From positions 1 through 5,569 of the forward strand of contig CAZKKM010000085.1 of assembly GCA_964553435.1 (NCBI GenBank): DNA of 5,569 bases, given 5' to 3'. The notes beneath the pieces were generated by a model that saw nothing but the letters and a program-made list of their open reading frames with translations, was not told where the DNA came from and did not search any database. The translations under genes were made by a program, and so were the position numbers. Positions 1 to 5,407 of this stretch are shown here, in pieces (position 1 is the stretch's first letter; every line of letters starts with the position of its first letter). Origin of the DNA: RUG11867 sp964553435 (GTDB lineage: Bacteria; Bacillota_I; Bacilli_A; RF39; UBA660).

Positions 1-964
1 TTATTACTATAGAGGAGCAGTTACAAACAACTATGTCAAATTTGCGGGATTTTATTGGAGAATAATCAGAATAAACGGAGATGGAAGTCTCAGAATAATA
101 TACGATGGAAGGCTTGCTGCTGAAAATGGTACAAGTGGACACCAGAGCTTTGTAGATACATTAGAATATGGAACTCGTATTTCTTATAACGAAACTTTAG
201 ATAAAACCACCTTCGACACTTTCGATGATGCCAAACATGTAGGCTGGATGTATGCTCCAGCAGGAATGACAGCAAGTACGAGTAAAGAAGAAGCTCAAAC
301 GAACACGGAAAGCTCAAATGTCAAAAAAGTAGTAGATCAATGGTATAGAGAAACCATATTAGCTACTGGAAACGAAGAGGCTGTGGCCGACATATTGTTC
401 TGTAATGATAGATCGAGACCTGAAACAGTTGATTGGTATTATGATACAGGAGCAGGATATGGAAAAAATGCGACAGCATATGGAGCTTTTGGAAAATACA
501 TAACAGGCGACAATATATACTTTTATGCTAAAGAAAACATTCAACCTTCATTCAAATGCCCAGAAAAAAACGACGCATTTACAGTAGATGACAGAAAAAA
601 AGGAAATGGTGATCTGACATATCCAGTAGGCTTAATAACAGTAGATGAAATAGTAGCTGCGGGAAGCGGAAAATTTTTAACTTCAAATGCTAGTTATTAT
701 TTATTCCGAGGACTACATCCGGGAGATAGTAGTATTACTTATTGGACACTCTCTCCGTTTGCTTATGTTAACGGTGAATTTATTGATGGTGAACCTGATG
801 CTGAGGTATTTTGTATAAGTGAAGAATATTTAACCAAATGTCCGGTTAGAAGTCGTGACGAAGTTGCCCCTGTTATAAACCTAAGCACTGAATACGTAAG
901 CACCATGATTGGAGAAGGCACAATGGAAAATCCATATCGTGGACCAATGGAAATTCTTTACTAA
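1..964 (+). CDS. C-terminal part of a secreted/surface-type repeat-module protein (DUF6273-like end), 5' truncated
   Basis: The frame is open from the left edge to TAA at 962-964, giving 320 visible residues; the true start lies outside the window. The internal ATG at 248 is not the start, because clear homology-type sequence lies before it. The fragment opens with YYYRGAVTNNYVKF and then YWRIIRINGDGSLRIIYDG, a module I recognise from large surface proteins of uncultured gut Bacilli. Further on come 'FKCPEKNDAFTVDD', 'GNGDLTYPVGLITVDEIVAAG', 'YWTLSPFAYVNGEF' and 'RDEVAPVINLS'. The WTLSP and PVINLS motifs resemble the C-terminal DUF6273-type domain. Four Cys residues are visible. No LPxTG motif or C-terminal membrane anchor is present, so attachment must come from the missing N-terminus, or the protein is released. 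Its actual function is unknown. Codon choice is more A-rich (AGA, ATA) than in the genes that follow. Family type fairly sure; function and anchoring inferred. Confidence 0.8.
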   Translation, partial: YYYRGAVTNNYVKFAGFYWRIIRINGDGSLRIIYDGRLAAENGTSGHQSFVDTLEYGTRISYNETLDKTTFDTFDDAKHVGWMYAPAGMTASTSKEEAQTNTESSNVKKVVDQWYRETILATGNEEAVADILFCNDRSRPETVDWYYDTGAGYGKNATAYGAFGKYITGDNIYFYAKENIQPSFKCPEKNDAFTVDDRKKGNGDLTYPVGLITVDEIVAAGSGKFLTSNASYYLFRGLHPGDSSITYWTLSPFAYVNGEFIDGEPDAEVFCISEEYLTKCPVRSRDEVAPVINLSTEYVSTMIGEGTMENPYRGPMEILY

Positions 965-974
965 AAGTAAATCA

Positions 975-1003
975 TTGACAATCATATTACTTTATATTAG
1001 AAT
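975..1003 (+). promoter_or_regulatory. Sigma-A-type promoter of the DUF3419-like gene
   Basis: A perfect -35 TTGACA (975-980) is separated by 17 bp from TAGAAT (998-1003), which matches the -10 consensus at 5 of 6 positions. The predicted transcription start is about 1010-1011, some 24 bases before the ATG at 1034. It lies just downstream of the C-rich 5' arm of the overlapping hairpin, so transcripts from this promoter would carry a free ribosome binding site. Confidence 0.75.
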
Positions 1004-1030
1004 ATCCCCTAATCACAAAGGGGGATTTTT
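1004..1030 (+). terminator. Terminator-like hairpin whose 3' arm is the next gene's Shine-Dalgarno sequence
   Basis: ATCCCC (1004-1009) pairs with GGGGAT (1021-1026), giving six base pairs around an 11-nt loop. T1010-G1020 can add a wobble pair. A run of five T follows (1026-1030). It lies 40 bases after the stop of the upstream surface-protein gene, so it can act as that gene's terminator. The G-run AAAGGGGG (1017-1024) is also the only good ribosome binding site for the ATG at 1034, with a 9-nt spacer. Confidence 0.6.
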
Positions 1031-1033
1031 ATT

Positions 1034-2074
1034 ATGAATAAACTAGAAGCTACTGTTTACTCGGCATTACAACTTGTTCGTCATCGTTACGACCCAGAAA
1101 AGGACTCGTCATATGGTCAATTTTCATCTATCTACATGGCTCCTACAGGAAATGTCGTCGATACGATGGCACCATTCAAAAATGCAGCTCACGTTCTTAC
1201 TGTCGGAGGAGCAGGAGCCTTTGGACTAGAAGCTAAGATCAACAAAGCCAAAAAAGTCGATATATTCGACTGCAATGAATTGCAAAGACTGTTCTTCGAA
1301 TTGGTTCGAACCAGTATCAAGATTTTTACATATGATGAATTCATGGAATATTTCACTTTGAAAGTTCAAAGTCCGTTTACGACATATGCCGAAGCTAAAA
1401 ATCTTTTGTCACCTCAAATGTTTTATAAAATAAAAAATCTTCTTCCATACGATGCCGCATTCCTATTCGACATGCTGTACTCGAATATAAACCATGCCGA
1501 TATGCTTTTTAGTGGGTTATTCCGCTTCGAGCATGCCATGTATCGCGAATATTTAAAAAGATTTGCTTCGATGTACGATGAAGAAAAATACTATGAACTT
1601 CAAAAAATGTTGCGAAGCGAAGCCTCCGTCATCGACTACAAGCAAGTCTCTTTAATCAATGTTCCAGACAAATTTACAGGTCCATACGACCTTATCGTAT
1701 TAGGTAATATTCCTCAATACTACGAATCGATTCCAGGACTAGATACACCTTATGCCTTCGATATGTTCATCAAAAAGAGATTATCCAAACTGCTTGCTCC
1801 AGACGGCACGATAATCGTGAATTACTGTTTCGGACTCGCAACGACGGCAATAAAAGAATTCATGGGCATACCTTATACACCGAACAGATTTACGTCGAAT
1901 TACGTGAACAAATTGTTCTTGAAAGAGCACATGAAGAAAGATATAAATCTCGGACTTTTAAAGCGCGGAGGGTACGAATACTTCTTCATTGATGGAGTTG
2001 AAATGATGGAAGGGCACCCCCTCGAAAATGCATGTCTCATATACAAACCGAATAATTCGTTAAAAAGAAAGTAG
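1034..2074 (+). CDS. DUF3419/BtaA-like SAM-binding protein (putative 3-amino-3-carboxypropyl- or methyltransferase)
   Basis: 346 residues, starting at an ATG 9 nt after AAAGGGGG and ending TAG. The fold reads as a Rossmann SAM-binding protein. A first strand and glycine loop VLTVGGAGAFG (54-64) is followed by strand 2 with an acidic end, KVDIFDCNELQ (74-84), then IFTYDEFMEYF (97-107). YDLIVLGNIP (218-227) is a motif IV-type strand, and PDGTIIVNY (256-264) is a late strand. The order 'VLT-G-AG...DxNxxQ...Y-EF--YF' matches DUF3419, the family of BtaA, which transfers 3-amino-3-carboxypropyl from SAM to diacylglycerol in betaine-lipid synthesis. The usual GDN in the glycine loop is replaced by GAF, and no BtaB partner is visible, so betaine-lipid synthesis should not be assumed. 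No signal peptide or clear membrane span is seen, so it is probably cytosolic or peripheral. It is a single-gene unit. Fold likely; substrate unknown. Confidence 0.6.
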   Translation: MNKLEATVYSALQLVRHRYDPEKDSSYGQFSSIYMAPTGNVVDTMAPFKNAAHVLTVGGAGAFGLEAKINKAKKVDIFDCNELQRLFFELVRTSIKIFTYDEFMEYFTLKVQSPFTTYAEAKNLLSPQMFYKIKNLLPYDAAFLFDMLYSNINHADMLFSGLFRFEHAMYREYLKRFASMYDEEKYYELQKMLRSEASVIDYKQVSLINVPDKFTGPYDLIVLGNIPQYYESIPGLDTPYAFDMFIKKRLSKLLAPDGTIIVNYCFGLATTAIKEFMGIPYTPNRFTSNYVNKLFLKEHMKKDINLGLLKRGGYEYFFIDGVEMMEGHPLENACLIYKPNNSLKRK

Positions 2075-2097
2075 GCACCGATACCTACTTCCTTTTT
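2062..2097. terminator. Bidirectional terminator between convergent genes
   Basis: AAGTAGG (2069-2075) pairs with CCTACTT (2084-2090) around an 8-nt loop. Past one A-C mismatch (2068/2091), G2067-C2092 and A2062-2066 with T2093-2097 extend the stem to 13 pairs. The plus strand ends in a T run (2093-2097) and the minus strand reads into TTTCTTTTTA, so it can stop transcription both ways. The stop of the plus gene (TAG, 2072-2074) lies inside the stem. The stop of the minus gene (2096-2098) overlaps its end. Confidence 0.75.
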
Positions 2098-2218
2098 ATT
2101 TAGAAACGATTACATAATATAGAATAGATCCGACAAAACTGACGAGCATTGCCGCGAACATGAACCATATGAGAATTTTCGTTCCCAAATTGGACTTCTT
2201 TTTTGCTTTGTAAGCCAT
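2096..2218 (-). CDS. 40-aa single-span membrane protein, DUF4044-like
   Basis: A short ORF on the minus strand, ATG at 2218-2216 to TAA at 2098-2096. It starts MAYKAKKKSNLGTK, a Lys-rich cytosolic tail, followed by one hydrophobic span at about residues 15-37 that ends in YYVIVSK. This layout, Lys-rich tail plus 'IW-M--AM--S' plus a short outside end, matches the tiny DUF4044-type proteins found across Bacillota, whose function is unknown. The ribosome binding site AGAAAGGA lies at 2237-2230. It fits the ATG at 2218 better than the in-frame ATG at 2230 (which would add MKQK), because the latter overlaps the site. A consensus TATAAT on the minus strand at 2276-2271 supports transcription. The positive-inside rule predicts N-terminus in, C-terminus out. 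Coding nature fairly sure; family assignment is from pattern memory. Confidence 0.75.
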   Translation of the reverse strand: MAYKAKKKSNLGTKILIWFMFAAMLVSFVGSILYYVIVSK

Positions 2219-2250
2219 TTTCTGTTTCATCCTTTCTGGTTTTGATCAGT

Positions 2251-2278
2251 TTTAAACAACCGGTAAAATAATTATACT
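2251..2278 (+). promoter_or_regulatory. Possible promoter of the SpoIIM-like gene
   Basis: TTTAAA (2251-2256), a 16-bp spacer and TATACT (2273-2278, 5 of 6). It would start transcription near 2285, about 50 nt before the ATG. An alternative is TTCATA (2285-2290), 17 bp, TATGAT (2308-2313), but that would start at about 2320, within the ribosome binding site AGGAGA (2319-2324), so it is less attractive. The two cannot be separated by eye. Confidence 0.35.
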
Positions 2279-2299
2279 AAATTATTCATAAAATTTAAA
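2271..2299 (-). promoter_or_regulatory. Promoter of the 40-aa membrane protein gene
   Basis: Read on the minus strand, TTTAAA (2299-2294, 4 of 6 to TTGACA) is followed after 17 bp by a perfect TATAAT (2276-2271). Transcription would start near 2264, leaving a leader of about 45 nt before the ATG at 2218. The -10 overlaps the proposed -10 of the divergent SpoIIM-like gene. Confidence 0.55.
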
Positions 2300-2335
2300 G
2301 TCCTAAATATGATTAATTAGGAGAAAAATGCAATT

Positions 2336-2902
2336 ATGAAACTGTTGAAAAATAACTATCTAGTAAAATTCGTCGTCGCATTGTTTTTTATCGGTATCAT
2401 CGGAGGAGTTCTCTTCTATGCTCTATCCAAACCAGATCTTACAGGTCATTTGGAGGCATTCAAAGATATGCTAACGACGACCAGACAGAACACTTTTCTG
2501 TCGTCATTGGTCATCATATCGGCCATATTCGTGCTTTCGCTGTCCGTTATAGGTCTTCCCATCATTATTTTCTATCTTTTTTATGAAGCTGTCGGGATAG
2601 GCTATACCCTCGCATCCTTTGTAGCTATTTATCGATTATCAGGAGGACTTTTCTATTGTCTTTTCTTTCTCGTATCAAAATTGCCGTTCATCGTAATCGC
2701 CATCTATTTCATCATCTTCTCGATGAGATACATCGCCAAATTTTTGGATTATTTCTTTTCGAAGAATAAAGAAGAATTGTACAAAACGATAGTCTATCAT
2801 TTTTATCGCTTTGCAATCACACTCGCTGTGACTACAGTTAACTGTCTTTTCATTTATTTCTTTGCCAATAAAATAGTGAGCCTCTTTCTAAACTTGCTTT
2901 AA
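2336..2902 (+). CDS. SpoIIM-like (stage II sporulation protein M family) integral membrane protein
   Basis: 188 residues, very hydrophobic, with about four to five membrane segments: about 9-30, about 55-82, about 84-98 (short), about 103-128 and about 155-182. The stretch LSLSVIGLPIIIFYLFYEAV (67-86) followed by GIGYTLASF is the conserved core I associate with the SpoIIM/DUF95 family ('S-IG-P-I-F--F--G---GF'). In endospore formers SpoIIM works with SpoIID and SpoIIP in engulfment. Neither partner is in this window, and relatives in non-sporulating lineages exist, so a sporulation role should not be assumed. Length is close to, slightly below, the roughly 215 residues of the Bacillus protein. 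The ribosome binding site AGGAGA (2319-2324) precedes the ATG by about 11-12 nt. A nearer ATG at 2328 gives only a three-codon ORF. No terminator separates it from mnmA 48 bases downstream, so some readthrough into mnmA is likely. Confidence 0.65.
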   Translation: MKLLKNNYLVKFVVALFFIGIIGGVLFYALSKPDLTGHLEAFKDMLTTTRQNTFLSSLVIISAIFVLSLSVIGLPIIIFYLFYEAVGIGYTLASFVAIYRLSGGLFYCLFFLVSKLPFIVIAIYFIIFSMRYIAKFLDYFFSKNKEELYKTIVYHFYRFAITLAVTTVNCLFIYFFANKIVSLFLNLL

Positions 2903-2905
2903 AAA

Positions 2906-2934
2906 TAGAAAAAAATTAGGATATGTGATATAAT
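2906..2934 (+). promoter_or_regulatory. Extended -10 promoter of mnmA
   Basis: TAGAAA (2906-2911, 4 of 6), a 17-bp spacer, then TATAAT (2929-2934, perfect) preceded by TG at 2926-2927, an extended -10. The predicted start at about 2941 leaves a very short leader: 10 nt to the ATG at 2951 or 19 nt to the ATG at 2960. Confidence 0.7.
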
Positions 2935-2950
2935 CTTACCTGGAAACGGA

Positions 2951-4072
2951 ATGATTCATATGTCCAAAAAGGGTAGAGTAGTAGTAGGTTTGAGTGGAGG
3001 AGTAGACTCATCTGTCGCCGCTTATCTTCTCAAAGAGCAGGGCTACGATGTTGTCGGTCTTTTCATGCGCAACTGGGACTCGATGCTCAATAACGACATC
3101 GAAGGTAATCCCAACACCGGTTCGATTTGCCCTCAGGAAGAAGATTACAACGATGCTCTCAAAGTGGCAAAATATCTGGGCATCGAACTTCATCGCATCG
3201 ATTTTATCAAAGAATATTGGGATGATGTCTTCACTTATTTTCTCGATGAATTGAAAAAAGGTCGAACACCCAATCCCGATTTGATGTGCAACAAATACAT
3301 CAAATTCGATCTATTTAAAAAAGAGGCTGCAAAACTTGGAGCTGATTATGTTGCCACAGGACATTATGCTCGATACGAAGATGGCCGTTTACTTCGAGGT
3401 GTAGATGACAACAAAGATCAAACCTACTTTTTGGCTCAAGTACCTCGTGAAAATTTCAAAAATGTTCTCTTTCCAATCGGAAACATCACCAAACCGGAAG
3501 TTCGACAAATTGCCATCGATAAAGGCATCCCCACCGCGAACAAAAAAGATTCTACCGGCATCTGCTTCATTGGAGAACGCAACTATCAAAAATTTTTGCA
3601 CAATTACTTAGCTCCCAATCCTGGCAAGATCATCGATGTTGCAACAGGTGAAATCGTCGGTGAACATACGGGGCTTATGAACTATACTATTGGACAACGG
3701 CGCAATGTCGGACTCGGAGGATACAAAGATAAACATTATGTCGTCGGTAAAAACGTCGAAGAAAACACATTGTATGTCGCCTTCGGTGAAGACTCCGAAT
3801 ATCTCAAGAGCGATTCCTGCACTGTCTCATCCGTCAATTGGTTGAGTGGCGATCATCCGATGGAATGTACGGCCAAATTTCGTTATCGAAGTAAAGACAT
3901 ATCCGTCAAACTGATGAAAATAAACGACAACAAAATGAAAGTCGTCTACGAAGACATGGCAGAAGGTGTAACTCCCGGTCAAGCATGCGTTTTTTACGAT
4001 AAAGAAGAGTGTTTGGGCAGTGGAATCATCGACGAAATTTATAAAAATGGAGAGAGACTTTGGTATTTATAA
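2951..4072 (+). CDS. mnmA: tRNA-specific 2-thiouridylase MnmA
   Basis: 373 residues, full length. MnmA activates C2 of U34 in tRNA-Lys, -Glu and -Gln by adenylation and replaces the oxygen with sulfur supplied by a cysteine desulfurase route, making s2U34 in the cytosol. The PP-loop SGGVDSS is at 15-21. The first catalytic Cys is C113 in TPNPDLMCNKYIKFD (106-120), and the second is C205 in STGICFIGERNYQ (201-213). TGHYAR (136-141), DQTYFL (156-161), TIGQR (246-250) and the C-terminal barrel motif GVTPGQACVFYD are all present, so it should be active. After NWDS (41-44) it has an insertion longer than in Bacillus subtilis, of the kind I recall from Mollicutes-type MnmA. Start: ATG 2951 gives an N-terminus about as long as the Bacillus protein (MIHMSKKGRVVVG). 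The in-frame ATG at 2960, with GGA at 2948-2950 and a 9-nt spacer, is an equally good or better start given the short leader. Confidence 0.97.
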   Translation: MIHMSKKGRVVVGLSGGVDSSVAAYLLKEQGYDVVGLFMRNWDSMLNNDIEGNPNTGSICPQEEDYNDALKVAKYLGIELHRIDFIKEYWDDVFTYFLDELKKGRTPNPDLMCNKYIKFDLFKKEAAKLGADYVATGHYARYEDGRLLRGVDDNKDQTYFLAQVPRENFKNVLFPIGNITKPEVRQIAIDKGIPTANKKDSTGICFIGERNYQKFLHNYLAPNPGKIIDVATGEIVGEHTGLMNYTIGQRRNVGLGGYKDKHYVVGKNVEENTLYVAFGEDSEYLKSDSCTVSSVNWLSGDHPMECTAKFRYRSKDISVKLMKINDNKMKVVYEDMAEGVTPGQACVFYDKEECLGSGIIDEIYKNGERLWYL

Positions 4073-4082
4073 GTCTTTTTTT
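4055..4082 (+). terminator. Rho-independent terminator of mnmA, containing its stop codon
   Basis: AGACTT (4055-4060) pairs with AAGTCT (4071-4076) around a 10-nt loop, followed by seven T (4076-4082). G-T and A-T pairs can extend the base of the stem into the T run. The stop TAA (4070-4072) falls at the loop/3'-arm junction, so ribosomes finishing mnmA cover the hairpin. The stem is AT-rich and only moderately stable. Confidence 0.6.
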
Positions 4083-4102
4083 ATCCAAAAGTCAAGTTTT
4101 TG

Positions 4103-4132
4103 TTGACAAGACAGTGTCTAATGGAGTAAAAT
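4103..4132 (+). promoter_or_regulatory. Promoter of the HTH-domain gene
   Basis: A perfect -35 TTGACA (4103-4108), an 18-bp spacer and TAAAAT (4127-4132, 5 of 6). Expected start is about 4139, giving a 25-nt leader with a strong AGGAGG (4146-4151) 12 nt before the ATG at 4164. A palindrome sits in the spacer. Confidence 0.7.
4109..4119. promoter_or_regulatory. Candidate operator: 11-bp palindrome in the promoter spacer
   Basis: AGACA-G-TGTCT is a perfect inverted repeat with a one-base centre. It lies directly after the -35 of the HTH gene and before its -10, where a bound dimer would block RNA polymerase. A second short inverted repeat, GTCAA (4091-4095) and TTGAC (4103-4107), overlaps the -35. 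Binding by the downstream HTH protein is inference from position; the palindrome itself is directly visible. Confidence 0.45.
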
Positions 4133-4163
4133 GAAAATGTAAACTAGGAGGAAACATAAACAA

Positions 4164-4940
4164 ATGAACAAATTGAACGAAATATTACAAGAACTTGGAA
4201 TATCTAAAGTTAAATTAGCTAAATACTTAGGTGTATCGAGACAGATGATTTACAACTACCTCGATTTAGAAAGTCTAAATAAATGGCCAAAAGAAAAGAA
4301 GATGCTTCTCTTTAAACTTCTAGATATCGAAGATGGCAGCGAAGCTGTGTTGGAGAAGATCAAAGTCACTTCAGAATATATCATGGAAGTCGAAAGCAGG
4401 CTCAACCAAAGCATCAAGGATACTATCGAACTAGACGATATGGGAGACTTAAAAAAACTCAAAAAAGAAGAACAACAACTTTTCTCAGATATAACTTACA
4501 TCATCAAGGACAAACTCACCGACGATTATCATCATGAAGAAAGTGTAGCCGTATTGACATATGTCTATCATATCCTACAGTCGCTCGACAATGTCAAAGA
4601 GATAAAATACTTCTTGGCATATTTGAGCAAGATGCTCGGTTTCACTAATCCGAATGAATTCAAATTCAACGAGGATGAGCAATTCATGCTCGAAGGTATC
4701 ACGCATTCGGCTATCAGCTTATACAGCCATGGTGGAGCATCGAAAAGCAAAGTCGTCGAAGCTCGTGCTCGCTTCGTTCAAGAAGTGGAAAGTAAAAAAG
4801 AAGAGAAGCTATCTCGTACTCAGCAATTGAATACAGTTAAGATACAAGCTCTGAGAGAACTGGGATATACCGCTCTGACTACAGAAAATGCATCCGAAGT
4901 TTTCGAACGCATTGCCGAAATCGAAGCGAGAAAAGTGTAG
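4164..4940 (+). CDS. XRE-type helix-turn-helix protein with an unrecognised all-helical C-terminal region
   Basis: 258 residues. The N-terminus holds a short helix-turn-helix of the lambda-repressor/XRE kind: ISKVKLAKYLGVSRQMIYNYL (13-33), with helix 2 about 15-22, turn at G23-V24 and recognition helix about 25-33. The next block, KWPKEKKMLLFKLLDI (40-55), finishes the domain. The remaining 200 residues look helical, charged and soluble. They include a Lys/Glu-rich segment around 95-104, a hydrophobic helical block about 128-158 (VAVLTYVYHILQSL...YFLAYLSKMLGF) and a Lys/Glu/Arg-rich probable coiled coil about 190-222. I do not recognise this region as an enzymatic or ligand-binding domain. 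The strong AGGAGG and consensus promoter suggest good expression. The palindrome in its promoter suggests self-repression. It is a single-gene unit; its target genes cannot be read from the window. Confidence 0.8.
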   Translation: MNKLNEILQELGISKVKLAKYLGVSRQMIYNYLDLESLNKWPKEKKMLLFKLLDIEDGSEAVLEKIKVTSEYIMEVESRLNQSIKDTIELDDMGDLKKLKKEEQQLFSDITYIIKDKLTDDYHHEESVAVLTYVYHILQSLDNVKEIKYFLAYLSKMLGFTNPNEFKFNEDEQFMLEGITHSAISLYSHGGASKSKVVEARARFVQEVESKKEEKLSRTQQLNTVKIQALRELGYTALTTENASEVFERIAEIEARKV

Positions 4941-5074
4941 GGGAGGGGAAACGAGTCAAAACAACATCGTAAAGAAAACATCTTTGAGTGTATGAGACCC
5001 ACCTAACCTATCGATTGAAAAAAATTGAAATAGGGCAAAAATATAGATTTTAAAATAAAAAAAGATTACTCGAC

Positions 5075-5102
5075 AAAAACTCTCCAGTTTGAGAGTTTTT
5101 TT
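5075..5102 (+). terminator. Strong Rho-independent terminator after the HTH gene
   Basis: AAAAACTCTC (5075-5084) pairs perfectly with GAGAGTTTTT (5091-5100) around a 6-nt loop, and the T run continues to 5102. With five A before the core stem it can also work on the minus strand. It is about 135 bases after the HTH gene stop, so that gene has a long AT-rich 3' tail, or an unseen short transcript ends here. Confidence 0.85.
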
Positions 5103-5106
5103 ATGC

Positions 5107-5150
5107 CACTCCCCCTACTGGCAAAAACCATAAAATAAAATAGGGGAGTG
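5107..5150. repeat. Inverted repeat with a 23-base loop
   Basis: CACTCCCCCTA (5107-5117) and TAGGGGAGTG (5141-5150) pair over ten bases with one bulged C in the left arm. The 23-base loop is A-rich. No T run follows on the plus strand, so it is not a simple terminator. On the minus strand it would sit just before the 5075-5102 hairpin, forming two hairpins in tandem. A GC-rich element in such AT-rich DNA is conspicuous. Role unknown. Confidence 0.6.
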
Positions 5151-5251
5151 CCCTACCAAAATTTGCACTAATTCCCCTTTCCTGTTAATGCGAACAGCTC
5201 CTAAACCAAAATTACACACACTCATGAGCATCCGTGAACATAATTGAGACT

Positions 5252-5407
5252 ATGAATTATACATTTAAAAATTCCTCGAATCGTCTCACAGAAGACGAAA
5301 AATTTAATATACAAAAAAATCTACTGTACAACAAAATTTTAAATCGAATTCAAATTCTAATTTATATGTCAAATAATCTGCCAACAAATCTCTATGATAT
5401 TGCTTAA
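5252..5407 (+). CDS. Possible 51-aa hypothetical protein
   Basis: ATG at 5252 to TAA at 5405-5407, or from GTG 5234 in the same frame (57 aa). The protein starts MNYTFKNSSNRLTEDEKFN, contains a probable amphipathic helix (about 14-40, with KILNRIQILIYM) and ends LPTNLYDIA. Composition is ordinary for a small AT-rich bacterial protein, with mixed charged and hydrophobic residues. There is no convincing ribosome binding site (only GAG 5246-5248, too close) and no clear promoter. A 50-aa frame is open on the opposite strand over part of it, as expected by chance in such AT-rich DNA. It could be a small gene, a remnant of a larger one, or chance. No family recognised. Confidence 0.3.
   Translation: MNYTFKNSSNRLTEDEKFNIQKNLLYNKILNRIQILIYMSNNLPTNLYDIA

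Noticed and set aside
248..964. Surface-protein gene starting at the ATG at 248
   Set aside because: The same frame is open to the left edge and the family's conserved module (YWRIIRINGDGS) lies upstream of this ATG, so it is an internal Met.
4081..4090. TTATCCAAAA resembling a DnaA box
   Set aside because: One mismatch to TTATCCACA and no cluster of further boxes nearby, so an origin is not supported.
4937..4951. GGGGAGGGG after the HTH gene stop as a ribosome binding site for another gene
   Set aside because: No ATG, GTG or TTG at usable distance downstream, and no open frame follows.
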